Positions 20,973 through 33,700 of a stretch of DNA of 64,000 nt are shown piece after piece. The stretch covers positions 84,798,069 to 84,862,068 of the forward strand of contig CM062820.1 of NCBI GenBank assembly GCA_031772625.1. Direction: 5' to 3'. The stretch's first letter is position 1; the number at the start of each line of letters is the position of its first letter. A program made the translations under genes and the position numbers. The DNA is from Pinus tabuliformis. Lineage: Eukaryota > Streptophyta > Pinopsida > Pinales > Pinaceae. The notes beneath the pieces are model-generated. The model had not been told where the DNA came from. It did not search any database and saw only the letters and a list, made by a program, of their open reading frames with translations.

Positions 20973-23970
20973 GATCAGGTGAGCTTTATGATCAATTTAT
21001 TTCTATTTTGATTGATCTTGAATCTAAATATAGTTATATTAATCCTGACCTGGTGGATAAGTGTGGTTTGAGAAAAGAAATGAATGCAGAATCTTGGTTG
21101 GTACCGTTGCCTACAGGTACAAAGAAGTGAGTTCACCATTGGGTAAGAGCTTGTACATTTGAGTTGAATGGTATGCCTACAACAACGCACTTGAATGTAT
21201 TTCCATTGGGATCGTATAGAATGATTTTGGGTATGGATTGGATATACCTTCACAAAACCAAAGTGGATTGCTTCGACAAGGCCATTGACTGTGTCAATGG
21301 TAGTGGGGAAAAGAGGACCTTGCAGGGAAAGAAGAAACCTACATCAGTAAGGATGGTTGCCACTATGTAGGCTAAGCATAGTTGCAGAAAAGGTTGTGTT
21401 ATGTTTACAGTACACATTTCTAGTGACAAGGGTAAGGAGGTTGAGGATTTTGATCTGTTGAGAAGGTACCCAGTATTGTAGCAGTTTCAGGATGTATTCC
21501 CTGAGGACATTACAAAGTTTCCACCTCATAGGGAGGTAGACCTTTCTATTGAGTTAGTGTCAGGGGCAGCTCCAACATAAAAAACACCTTATAGGATGAG
21601 CACACCTGAGTTGGTAGAGTTGAAGTTGCAGCTAAAGGAAATTTTGGAAAAAGGATACATAGACCCATTGTATCACCTTGGGGTGCACCAGTATTGTTTG
21701 TAAAGAAGAAAGATGGTACTCTTAGATTGTGCATTGATTACAAGTAGCTGAACAAAGTAACAATCAAGAACATGTACCCTTTGCCAAGGATTGATGATTT
21801 TTTTAATCAGCTAAAAGGAGAAGCAATGTTCTCTAAGATCGACTTGAGATCGGGATACCATCAGGTACGCATCAAGGAAGAGGATATATTCAAGACTACG
21901 TTGAGGACTAGGTATGGGAATTATGAGTTTTTTTTTGTTCAATTTGGCTTGACTAATGCTCTAGATACATTTATGTCTTTGATGAATAGTGTGTTGTGTC
22001 CTTATCTAAACAAGTTTATTATTGTATTCATTAATTACATACTGGTATATTCTAAGAATGAGGAGGAACATGCCGAACATTTAGCAGCTGTGTCAAGATT
22101 GCTAAGGGAGCATCATTTGTATGCTAAACTTAGAAACTGTAGCTTCTTTTAGACTGAGGTACATTACTTGGGACATGTTGTCTCCAGGGAAGGCATAGTA
22201 GTAGATCGAGAAACCATAAGGGCCATCATGGAATGGTAAGCTCCTAAGAAAGTAGATGATGTGAGATCATTCACGGGATTGGAAGGTTACTATAGGAGGT
22301 TCATCAAGAAATTCCTATTCATTGCATATCCTATCACATCATTGCAATGGAAAGGTAAGAAGTTTGAATGGATGATGTAATGTGAAGATAGTTTTGAGAA
22401 GCTTAAGTAGTTGTTGACACATTCACTAGTGCTAAATATTGTAGATCCAGACCAGGAGTTTTTTGTGTACAGATGCTTACAAGAGAGAGCTTGGTGGAGT
22501 CCTCATGCAAGAATGACAGGTAGTGTGCTATGAGTCATGGAAACTAAAGGAGTATGAGAAAAACTATCATATACATGATCTTGAGCCAACAACAATTATA
22601 CATGCATTGAAGATGTGGAGACATTATCTTCTTAGTAAGATGTCTACATTGATGAGCGATCACAGTGGGTTGACGTATTTGTTTGACCAGTCAAATCTAA
22701 ATGCCAAGAAAGCTAGATGGTTGGCCACCCTTTGTGAGTTTGACTTCGAGATTAGATACATCAAAGGGAAGGAGAACCGGGTTATAGATGCTCTTGGCAA
22801 GAAGGTACAAGTAAATCATATAACAACTATAAGCTCTTATGGGACAGAGTTATAGGATAGGATTTTGCAGGGATGACAACAGGATAACAAATACATGGAA
22901 ATCATGGACATGTTACAGTAGAGTATAGATACAAGTACAGGTGTAGGTACAGGTCCAGATATAGGTATAGGTTATCAGGATGCAAACTATTGTCTCATGG
23001 AAAATCACTTGGTGAGGTTTCGAGACACGATCTATATGTCGAATTAAAGTGAGCTCAAGAAGCTTTTCTTGAGGGATTTTCATGTCAAACCATATTCGGG
23101 TCATCCAGGATATCAAAAGACATTGATTGTGGTAAATAAGTTCTATTATTGGTCGAATATGAAGAAATAAGTGGCTGAGTTTGTGGATAGATGCTTAGAT
23201 TGTCATCAGGTAAAGGCGGAGTGCAAGCATCCAGGTGGTCTACTATAACCTATGACAATTCCAGAATAGAAATGGGAGGTCATTTCTATGGATTTCATCA
23301 CAGGTGTTCTGAGGAAAGTGATGCAACATGATTCTATTATGGTTGTGGTTGACAGGTTGAGAAAGGTAGCTCACTTCATGCAGTTAAAGACTACAGATTC
23401 AACTAGTGAGTTAGCACAGGTGTTCATAAGAGAGATAGTGAAACTACATGGTGTTCTGAAGAAGATTGTGTCAGACAAGGATGAAAAGTTCACTTCCAAG
23501 TTTTGGAAGGAGTTTTTTGCAGGCTTGGGTACAGAGTTGGCCTTCAAGACAACTTTTCATCGATAGACATATGGTCAGACAGAGAGGGTCAACAAGATCT
23601 TGGAAGATATGTTGAGGATGTATGTGATGCACCAACAGAGGAAATGTGAAGAGTATCTACCATTGGTTTAGTTCACATACAGTAACAGTTATCAAGAGTC
23701 TTTGAGGATGAGTCCTTTCGAGGGATTATATGGATGGAGTCGTAACACTCCCATCAACTGGAGTGATCTAGTGAACATGGTACTTATTGGACAAGACATG
23801 TTGGTGAACATGGAGTAGTAAATGTAGGTTTTAAAGAAGAATCTCAAGGCAGCAGAGGATAGACATAAGAGTTATGCATATCAACCTAAGGTGTTTAAAT
23901 AGTTTTAGGTTGGGGAGCATGTGCATTTGCGCATCAAACCCAAGAAAATCTCTTTGAGGATTGGCTCATG
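20973..23970 (+). pseudogene. Element C pol: protease, RT, RNase H, integrase (Tekay/Del-like)
   Basis: Continues the gag at 16215-17157. Protease remnant LIDLESKYSYINPDLVDKCG has DLE where DPG/DSG is usual, then MILGMDWIYLH. RT (21560-22330) has [14 protein letters not shown], but the catalytic FIDD is FINY (about 22030), so it is inactive. RNase H remnant: IRYIKGKENRVIDALGKK (about 22750). Integrase: HHCC finger with CLDCHQ (about 23195), SMDFITG, SDKDEKFTSKFW and YGQTERVNK, so D, D and E are kept. Over 20 stops are present, nearly all TAG/TAA/TGA at expected Gln, Arg or Trp codons. The usual integrase tail and chromodomain are missing after LRIGSCAKL at about 23970. Confidence 0.85.
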
Positions 23971-25140
23971 TGCCAAGTTGGTCTCTGTGAGCAAGTCCCA
24001 AGCAATCAGGGAGACACTGAAATCCTTGAGGAAAATCCAGAAGCAGATGTGCACAACATATCATTTGGCGATTCACAACACAGAGTGATGGAGTCATGCG
24101 AAGTGCCCACTCCAGATGTCCATGTATCTCCTGTGCAGTTTGAAGAACGAGTGATCATGTACGATGTGTGAAAACATCCAACTACATTGGCTGATGCTAT
24201 AAGGGCATATGCTGAAGCAACCAACTCACGTGTTTGATTCTTGATAGTTGAGAACAAGCACATGGCTAAGGAGTTACAAGCGGCCAAGGAGGGAGAAGAG
24301 CAAGTTACAACATACACCACAATAGAGGTGAGGAAAGAGATACTTGATGAAGTATCATATCTCGAGATAGTCATGCAGAAGTTTTACTTCAGGTTCATCA
24401 CCGTGCATAAGTCATCTGTAGATCTTAACAATTGGCAGCAACGATGTACTAGGAGAGCATGCATCTTGTCAAAAATATACACTTTTGTTGATCACATGCA
24501 GATATGGACAATGAGGTACAAGGGAGCACCATTGTACTTGCCAAAGATGATGAAGCCAAAGGCAGTGGACTTGAAGGCATGCATCCGGAGTCAGATCCGG
24601 AACTATGAGGAACTTCCACAACTCATCACCAACTTACAAGCTTCACATGCATGAATGTGAAGGAGCATGGATGTCATTGTGCACATGAATGCGGTCCCAT
24701 CCATTAGAACACTCACTGAGGCAAATTCAAAGAACCAAGTCTAAATGGAGTTGTATATGTACTTTGATCAGTTGATGTACCCACCAGTGCAGACTTGCAG
24801 ATGAGGGCAGTCACTATGCACTAGTATGTTGCTAGTTTGGCTACACTCAAGACCATGATGTGCATGCTATACGATGAGTTGGACAGAGGTGCCAAATTAG
24901 TGTACCCGGATGCAACAGAGGCAAGAGTTTTCTTTCAGAAGGATGTAACCATAGAGTACATGGAAACTATAATAAACTACCAGGATTGGCATTAGTTCAC
25001 CACTGTTGATCATTGAGAGAATGTTGAAGAGTTAGTCTTCCCACAACTTTCTGAGTCTTAGTGATATCTTGCATGGTTCACTCAAGCCCATATTTGTCTC
25101 ACATGGGTACATGTGCAGATTGTATTGTAAACATACTATA
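23971..25140 (+). pseudogene. Unrecognised decayed coding block after element C integrase
   Basis: From 23971 a protein-like frame runs through about 230 codons broken by two TGA codons (24169 and 24238), then continues in pieces to about 25140 with TAG/TGA stops of the same C-to-T type. Readable parts include HPTTLADAIRAYAEATNSRV, an Ala/Glu/Lys helix (HMAKELQAAKEGEEQ), MKPKAVDLKACIRSQIRNYE and LYDELDRGAKLVYPDATEAR. I do not recognise the family. It may be the end of another element that recombined with C, or an extra reading frame of C itself. Confidence 0.45.
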
Positions 25141-25985
25141 AAGTGAAAGACCAAGTGTCAATAGTAGAATGTAACATTCATGTGTAAGTTGAAGAATCAT
25201 GAGGGTAGTTGAAGAATCACAAAGGGGAATGTCAAGGATCACCCCACCCTTTTCTATTTATAGTTCCTCATAACTCATTGTACAGGCTTTTGGGAGCCAA
25301 GCTTCTATAGGTATAACTTAAAGAAAGCTTAGAGTGTATTGTAATGACCCTTAACTTCTCCACAGTGCAAAGCTAGTACATCTCTTTGGAGGAGCAGGCA
25401 ACAGTGACTGTAATGTTCCGCTATTAGTGCTAACGGTTGTCATGGCTGTATATATGATTGGATCTTTCACTTTTTTAATATAACAGAGCCAACACGTTTC
25501 ATGCATATATTGTTATTGTAGTTCGAATATCCTAGTTACTCTAATGATGTATGTAGTTGTAATTTACGCATGTATGTATGGACTATTCCGTATGTGTTTG
25601 TATGAATCTTATCGAAGCGTGTTGTTGGTATAATCCATCACTTTGAATCGTCGGTTATCCTGCTTTCAATCTCATGATGTCTTTCAAGTCGTGTGTTCCC
25701 TTTCAATTTGCATGCTATCACAACCTTCTAAGGGGCACACTCTTCTCCCCTTCCATGTGTTAGAGCCTTTGATGCACCTTCCTTGACTTGTTACAAGGTC
25801 ACAACCTTGCTTCCAACAAGGACATCTTACTTACCTCTGTGTGCAACCACAGTAAATGTGATACCGTACTACTCACTACTGGGACTCTTACTCCAAAAGG
25901 TCTGAGGTCTAGTTGGGACTTCTTAATGAGGAGATCCCCTGACATGTTGGCGAGTCCAACACCATCAACATAACCCAAAAAAATT
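25141..25985. other. Gene-free, LTR- or 3'-end-like
   Basis: No coding frame. It has a TATTTATAG motif near 25256 and T-rich stretches after it, compatible with the tail or LTR of the preceding element, but no matching copy is present. Confidence 0.3.
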
Positions 25986-25989
25986 CACA

Positions 25990-26960
25990 ATTTCACTTGA
26001 AATTGTATCCCTAGATTCTAGTGAAGAAAAGGTTTCGTGTAATAATGATATTGTGCTTAAATAAATTAAATGACTAGTAAATCATAAAAATTAACTAAAT
26101 AATAACTTTATTATTAGTAGTATTAAAATGAATTAATATATGAGTTAAATATATACACATTCAAAAAACATTTAACAATATTATTAATATTATTAGTTAT
26201 GGAGATTTATCACCACTTTACAAATTTCAAAAAGAGCATAACTCTCTTTGAGATAAATTTCAAACCTTTATCCTCAATGTTACTAAAATTATTATGTGGA
26301 TATTTGGTAGAGGTTAATTACCCATCATCCATCTATTGATTAATGATAATTAAATTAAAATTTTAAAAGTCTTACACCAAAATAAAGATACTTATTGCCC
26401 TGAGAGGCATTCTCCAACCCAGTATGGAAGAGATGTTGTAATACTATGTTTATGTAAATATTTTGACTTGGTCAAATGAAATTAAAAAAAGGAAAATTAT
26501 AAAATCAATAATCATAATTATTAATTAAAACATTTTTGTTAAGTCCAATTCCACAAAAAAAGAAAAATATCATAGCCTAACAATAGATGATTTAATCCGA
26601 AAATGAATGGCTTTTCCAGCACAATTTTGACGAAATCTAGCCAAATTTTTTGGAAGGTTACAACTGTCAAGTTTCAAAATTTTAGGTGCTCTAGGTGTTC
26701 TTGAGGGTGTTGAATCCATTTACACCATTGAAAATCCAAGTTACATCTCTCAAGTTTCATAATTTTAGGTGCTTCAGGGGTTTTTAAGGGTGTTGAATCC
26801 ATTTCCACCATTAAAAAATGAATCAAACACTCCTAGCTTTAGATATTTTGAAAAGAAAAAAAGTTGAATTTTGATGAGAAAATATTTTGAGTAAAATTAC
26901 AGGACAAGTCCTAAAAATATAATTTTTTATTTAGATTTATGGAATTTATATAACATTGAG
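25990..26960 (+). repeat. AT-rich dispersed repeat, copy 1
   Basis: Matches 38760-39590 in reverse orientation, including the block around AAATTGTATCCCTAGA (26003), the GTATGGAAGAGATGTTGTAA block (26422) and the AATGAATGGCTTTT block (26603). Within it, 26658-26738 and 26739-26815 are tandem copies of an about 78-base unit containing AAATTTTAGGTGCT or a close variant. No coding content. Confidence 0.75.
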
Positions 26961-27719
26961 AGGTATGGAAGAGATGCTGTAATGTCTTGTAATTTTCGCC
27001 TCCCTAAAAAAATTAATGACATACAAAGAATTACCAATTTGTAATTTTAATTTACCACAATCATCTTTAGAAGATTATCTATGAGAATATTTTAGTAATG
27101 ATTGTCTGGTCGAGCAGAAACTCTTCCCACCATTGTTTTGCACCATGAATGATCTCTACCTTCAAATGCTGCAAAGCTTCTCCAAGTAAGCATTCTTCAT
27201 GGAAAACCCTATTTCTCAAAGTTCGAAAATAAGTATATTCAGTGTAAATTCTCTCATCATGATAACTACATTAGTGATAACATTAAACAGTCGGTAATAT
27301 GATGACTATTTTTTTAATTAAATGTTGAGTTGTTCTCTTAAAATATTGTCTAAGATATTATAATTCAAGGAGAAGACATCACTCAGAAAAGTTTTATTCA
27401 ATTTTGTGTGTTTAGAAATTAATTTAATTTAATTGTGATCTCAATCATATAGTGCAATTTTAATAATAAATAAAATTAGTTAAATAATATACTAAAAAAA
27501 TATTTTAAAATGTAGAAAAGTTAAATTACTAAATTACTACTTCAGATTCAATTACTACACACAATTACATATGAGAGTATGTTCCACATTTTAAATCTTA
27601 AAACATTTTTGAATATATAAATATATATTTTAAAGAAAATTTTATAAAAATATTTTAAATGTAAGATGGAGAGAAATTTATGCACACATATCATAATAAA
27701 TTTAATAAAAACTAATAGT
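26961..27719. other. Gene-free AT-rich interval
   Basis: Very AT-rich, with no coding frame. The start repeats the GGAAGAGATG block of the neighbouring repeat; the rest shows nothing I can name. Confidence 0.4.
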
Positions 27720-28560
27720 TAAAATAGCTTAGGTCAATCTTAACTCTTAATCTATCAAAGGCCCAGAGGGATCAAATCTCATTTCACTGTAAAAGAGGTT
27801 TGGACCTCAAGAGATTTGGTCATTTTCAATGCTTGGTAGATCCAAAGTTAAGATGGATATATGTTGGTTAATAATTAAACCATCCTAGATCTATCTCAAA
27901 TCTAGATTTTTCAAGCACTCAGAAGTATTAAATCTCTCAAAGTGAAAACCTCCTTTTTGAGTGTAAACCTTGAGGAAAGGTTTGCATCTCAAGAGATTTG
28001 ATCCCTCTCGATACTTGATAGATTTAGAGTTAAGACGGGTCTAGGATGGTAGACATAATTGCACCAAGAGGCACTCTCTAACTTAGTATGGAAGAAATGT
28101 TGTAAGGTTACTTTATGTTATGTTATGTAAACATTTTGACTAGGTCAAATTACATAAATTTAAAATATAAATATAAAAATAAAATTAATAATTAATAATA
28201 GATGCATCTTAACTTTGGATCTATCGAGCATTGACAGGGATCAAATTTTGATCTATCGAGGTGCAAACCTGAAGCACCCATGGGATCAAATTTCTTAGGG
28301 AGAAAACCTCTTTTTTGAGTGCAAACCTCAACATTTTAGTGAATTTTTTAGGTTTTGGTCTTTCTCTCGGTATATTTATGGTTAGATTTGTCTTAAATAT
28401 GGTAAATATTTTTTGGAGTTGTAAGTTCTCTCTTGGAGTTTGCGTAATGTGAATTCCCAAGGGGTTTTCAGGGTGACTAATGCATTTATGCATTTACAAA
28501 TACATTTTAAATAGTAAAAATTCATGATCTCACCAAAAATTGTATCACTAGATTCTAATG
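27720..28560 (+). repeat. AT-rich dispersed repeat with alternately oriented 50-base units
   Basis: Direct copy of 55890-56440. A unit containing ATTTGATCCCTCTC and TTGATAGATTTAGAGTTAAGA occurs forward (about 27806 and 27990) and inverted (about 27740, 27890 and 28205), so single strands could fold back. It ends with TTGTATCACTAGATTCTA, shared with 26003 and 39555. Confidence 0.7.
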
Positions 28561-29410
28561 AAAAAAAAAGTAGAATAGCTAGAGTGCACCATATATTAAT
28601 TATTTTATACTTATATTATATTAGAAGATAATATTAGTTAAAAAAACTTTTTATTTACAAGATCGTATAGTTTTTATTTCTTAAAGTTAAATAGGAACTC
28701 TATATTAAATTCAGTTAACTTCAAAATAACAATATATATCATGTGACTGAAAAGTCTAGTGGGGAAAACATAATTATTTTATTATGTATTTAGAAATAAA
28801 ATCTTAATAGAAAAAAAATAATCATATGATTGTTTACAAATCTTCTATAAATCCTAGCAATATGGTTATGTTAAAGAGCAATGGAGATGCCCATAAAAAA
28901 AGAAACAAAGTGTTAGGTTCTAGCTTGGGTGGTTGGGAGGATAGTTTTTTCTCCCCCCACTTGTGGTTAGGAGCATGGTTTATTCTCCGTCCACTTGGGT
29001 TGAATTCCAACAAAAAGACATATTGGCCCATTTTGATAAGACTAGAAGGGTAGACATAAAGAAGAGAGAGAAAGAAACATAGAAATAAAAAACATGAACT
29101 CGTCAACCTAGGCCTAGCCTAAATAATTCCTCTAGATCTAAAATAAAGAAAAGAGAGAGAAAAACATAGAAACAAAAAGAATGAACTAGTGGATGCTAAG
29201 CTTGAGGAAAGTCAATTAGAATGGCTTTACCACTACCATCATCCTCCTTTGAGGTTGAAATCTCCAAATCAATAATTTTCTTTGGTAGAAGGGTCAATTG
29301 GAATGGCTTCACCAATGCCATCATCCTCCTTTGAGACTAAAAAGTACAAATTAATGATTTTATTTTATTTAGTAGTAAGGTGACCATGTGGTCAAATTTT
29401 TTTAACCTTC
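28561..29410. repeat. Gene-free flank of the LINE with a 78-base tandem duplication
   Basis: Contains two adjacent copies (about 29212-29290 and 29291-29370) of a unit with CAATT(A/G)GAATGGCTT and CCATCATCCTCCTTTGAG. Otherwise AT-rich with no gene. Confidence 0.6.
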
Positions 29411-29559
29411 TTTTTTTTTTTGCTGAAGCAAGAGACGATCCTTCTATATCATTTATTCAAAAAAAATATACATATTTTACAACCATCCACCAATCACTGT
29501 GGACTCAGAACAAGAAAACCAACCACCTAGGGAATGGTGACCCACCCAAAACAACTAAC

Positions 29560-30500
29560 CTTCCAAACCTTCGGAACCCAAACCAAAAATTATTCGAAGG
29601 AAAGGTCTGACATTTGAAATCCAAGCCATTACCTGCATCATGCTCACCAAACCTACATCTTTAATCACGACCGTCCAATCTACTGTCTTCATCCGATGCT
29701 GAGGAGAAAATCGCTCCGAAAAGGTGCATGGTACTTGATCCCCCGGTCCCACAAAACTGAACAATCATTCTTGATTGTAGATCTTAGCCTCGAAATCCAA
29801 CGGATGATAGAGATATCGCGCAGCTTTAGGGTACCGAACTTTAACACGCGATGAGGGCGGTTTACCAACCCGGCCCCTTGCCACATGTCAGACGATGTAC
29901 GGGATCACTCCCAAATCACGAAAACCGCTTCCAACTTGAGAGGGGCACGATCAAACCAATACCACTCGGTGCGTGGTTTTGTCTCCCGAAGAGTGGAAAA
30001 AGGAGAAAAATGACAACCAGAAAAAACTGTTCCCACCTTGGAGCCATAACTTATCCCATCTTCCCTGTTTAATCTAAAATGTCTGATCTGCTTACCATAT
30101 CCAGCTGCATTAGAGGAAGTCGTTGAACCTTTCTACACAACTCTAAACCCCGGGCCCACAAATATGCACGATCAATCTCAACCATCGAACCATCCTGATT
30201 AATCCAACAGACCAGGAACATATCCCACAGGTCAAGAGGACTGGATGATAATGTGCGATGAGGGTGGTATTTGGATCCACCCATTGGCCACTTGTCACTT
30301 GCTGGATGGGATCGCTCCAAAAAATCCAAAACTGCTTCCCACTTAGAATGCTTGCGATAAACCATAAACTGCACCGAGGGTAGTATAGTTTCCATCGCGT
30401 GAGAGCTTAAGGTATTACTGCCACCAAACAAACCCTAAAACCTGCCCCTCGCAATAATCTGGCCATCCCATTTCTCCCACCAACACTCTGCTGATTCGAT
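29560..30500 (-). pseudogene. LINE 3' region with a repeated protein-like motif
   Basis: Minus-strand frames after RNase H still look protein-like: a 120-codon open stretch (30431-30069) contains SKWEAVLDFLERSHPASDKW, PHRTL and CWINQDG. A second related unit about 400 bases further on (29940-29750) has SDMWQGAGLVNRPHRVL, LRDISIIRWI, and at its start a diverged version of the EAV motif. The duplication is visible at the DNA level too. I do not know a family for it; it may be a LINE-specific downstream ORF. Confidence 0.4.
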
Positions 30501-30734
30501 ACTTCCAAGCCTTGTCCCTTTGATGCCTCTATTCCTGAAAGTATCAGGGATGGAGAGTCCTATGATGAGCTGCCTTCCTCCTAGACCAGGCTAAGGAAGG
30601 GCCCTTACCAACAAAGGAAGCTTAGTCATCTCGAATCAACGTCCGTTTTTCTAAGTTGAACCACCCTCCAATCTTCCTCAGATTGGGTGTGACAAAACGC
30701 CTTTAATATACTTTGAGTCATACCCTACCACTCT

Positions 30735-33700
30735 ATTCTGATCTTACTCTCAGTGTAGAGGACTCCTTGATTAGCCAGAATATCCGCCAATTTATTGGCC
30801 GATCTTCGCACATGATTAAAACGAACTGTGCAAGGGCGTTAGAGATGAGTCTGAATCCTTTGAAAAACATGGAGTAGTCTCCAATGTTTAGAGACTTTTT
30901 TAGGTGTCGTGCCATAGCTGATTCTCTTGACCGAATTAATAGTTAGCTTAGAGTCAGCTTCAATAATCACATTTTGGCGTTTATCCTATTCTATATACTC
31001 TAGACATTGTTCCATGGCCATGGGTTCCGCAATGTTGTTAGTAGCTATTCCCAAATGGCAGTGAAAGATAACCAGAATACAACCATTTTCATCCCTTAAC
31101 ACCCCGCCAAAACCGACAATCCCCGGATTGCATTTTGAAGATCCATCAATATTGAATTTCAAAAAACCCTGTGGGGGAGGTTGCCAGATATCCTGTTCTA
31201 TATCCCTCATCAAAACCTTCCTTTACGGGATCTGAGGAATATGACCTTGCAAGCCCAGCTGACAAAGAATCCTCTATTCTGCAGCCGAAGGAGGGTTCGT
31301 TGGGGGGATCCTTATAGAGGTGCCCACCGTTTCCCTGTTCTGATTTAAGGTCTGCTCCAAAAGATGTTGGGGGGTGCTTTTTTCATTCTTGAAGATTCTT
31401 TTGTTTCTTTCTTTCCATACATTCCATATAATAAAGCCTGGAAAAAGAACCCAAGCAGTGTTTAAAACTTCAAAATCTGAAAAGTTTCGTCTCCACTTGG
31501 TTAGGGTATTGATAATACACTCTTGGTCTCTATCTGTCTGTTGGAAAATCACAGTAAAAGTATTCTACAACCAGGAGGTGAACCTGCAATTATTAAGAAG
31601 ATGTTCCATAGTTTCCTCTTGGTCACCACAAAGATGACAACTGGAATGCCCCAGAACACGTCTCTTTCTGATATTATCCCACGTCAAAATTTTCTTATGA
31701 CAAACCAGCCACATAAAAGTTTGATCTTCATCCACCCTTGATACCTCCAAAGATTCAGCCAGATCTTGTCCGGAGCCTGGGAGTTTAGCTCAAGTAGTAA
31801 GATTTTGCCTCCTTAATATTAAAGGAACCCTCATTGTTGTTGCCCCATCTAAGTTGATCTTGCCCATCTGTAACTAATATTTTCCTTTGTTCCACCAAAT
31901 TCCTAAGCTTATTTGTTTTTTCTTTTAAAGGGCTACCAATCCTGTAATCCATGTGCTTCCAGGTTCTCCATTTATCTGCCTTGTTGGTTAGATCCCATAA
32001 ATCTTTTAGCTTGCTTAATCCTTTAGTGTCTGTCACATTCTTGAGTTCTAAAAGGTCCTGAGTTAATAGTGTAGGTTCCCAAAATAAAGCAAGATTGCCT
32101 TCTCTGATTTCCCAGAATTTTTTTTTTTGGACTAATTCTCTATTCTCCCAGGCCTTGTTCCAGATGTGAGAGCCTTTTATACTTCCTGAAAGTCTTATAT
32201 GATCATTGTAAAGCCAAGAGCTGGCATATTTTCCTTTCCAAATACTAGCCCATTGTGCCTTTGTATCTTTGACCCATCGCCACCATAATTTTACCCCTAA
32301 AACCTTGCTAATAGTCTCAGGATCATCCAGTCCAAGTCCCCCATAGATAATAGGTTTGAAGATTTTATCCCATGCCACCAAGGCCCATTTTTTCCTTTCC
32401 TCCCCCTTGCCCCAAAGAAAGTCTCTTTGAATGGATCTGAAATGTTGCAAGACTCCCTTTGGTGCTGGGATGGCTGATAGCATGAACATTGGGAGATCTT
32501 GAAGCACAGATTTTGTGAGAACCAACCTTCCAGCCAAGTTTAAAGATCTGATAGTCCATTTCTTGATTTTGTCCTACATTTTATTGATCACTGGCTCCAA
32601 AATGCTCTTGTTCAAAGGGTTGGCTGTGAGCGGCACTCCCAAATACTTATATGGAAGCATACCTCTTTGAAAGCCCAAAATTCTGGAAATATTCCTCTGA
32701 ATGGCTATGTTAGTATTAAAGAAAAAAAATTGATTTGGAAAGGTTAACTTCCGTACCAGAAGCCAATGAAAAATCACATAGGATTTGTTTGTATGCAAGA
32801 GCTTCTTTGACCATGGGCATTCCTTGTAGCATGGTATCATCCACAAATTCTCGGTGAGTCAAGGCCTGTCCATCATCTGAGAGATGGAGACCTTTAATCT
32901 GACCTGTTTCTTTAGCATGCCTGATAGACCTACCCAATCCTTCCATCATGAGGATGAAGAGAAAGGGCGAGAGTGGGTCTCCTTGCCTAAGACCTCTTGA
33001 AGGGGTGAAAATCTCTGAGGGATAGCCATTAACCAGAATAGAAAAGCTGACAGAAGTAACCAGAGCCATGACCCATCTAACCCAGTTGTGATCAAACCCA
33101 AAAGCAATAAGAACTTTCCTTATATAGGTCCAATTTAGCTTATCATAGGCTTTTTCTATGTCCAATTGCATAATCATTCCTTCTTTCCTATTGCTAGACA
33201 GTGAGTGCACCACTTCATGAGCTTGAATGATATTATCAAGAATTTTTCTACCTTCTACATATCTAGATTGCTCCACAGAAACTAGAGACGGAAGGAGAGG
33301 TTTGATTCTGTTGGCCACTACCTTAGATATTATCTTATAAACCACATTGCACAAAGCTATGGGTCTAAACCTGTCAGGTGTTTGAGCCAAGTCCTGTTTA
33401 GGGATCAGGGAAATAAAGGAGGTATTGAGCGCCTTCAAAATGGTTTTATTTTTTTTTTAATCTTCGACCACATCCAGAATATCCTGTTTGACAATACTCC
33501 AGCAGGCTTTAAAGAAGTCCACGTTGAAACCATTAGGGCTGGGTGCTTTGCCATTCTACATTTCCTTGAGGACCTCACTGACCTCCTCTTCAGTAATTGG
33601 CCTATTAAGGTTGAAATTGTCCTCATTAGATACCAACCTGGGTATATGTCTTGTAAGAATCCTGATGTACTGTTCTCGAGTCTGAAATGGTTTCTTTTGC

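Noticed and set aside
28826..29106. Open frames on both strands of the same segment
   Set aside because: Mirror-image frames in simple AT-rich sequence without recognisable motifs.
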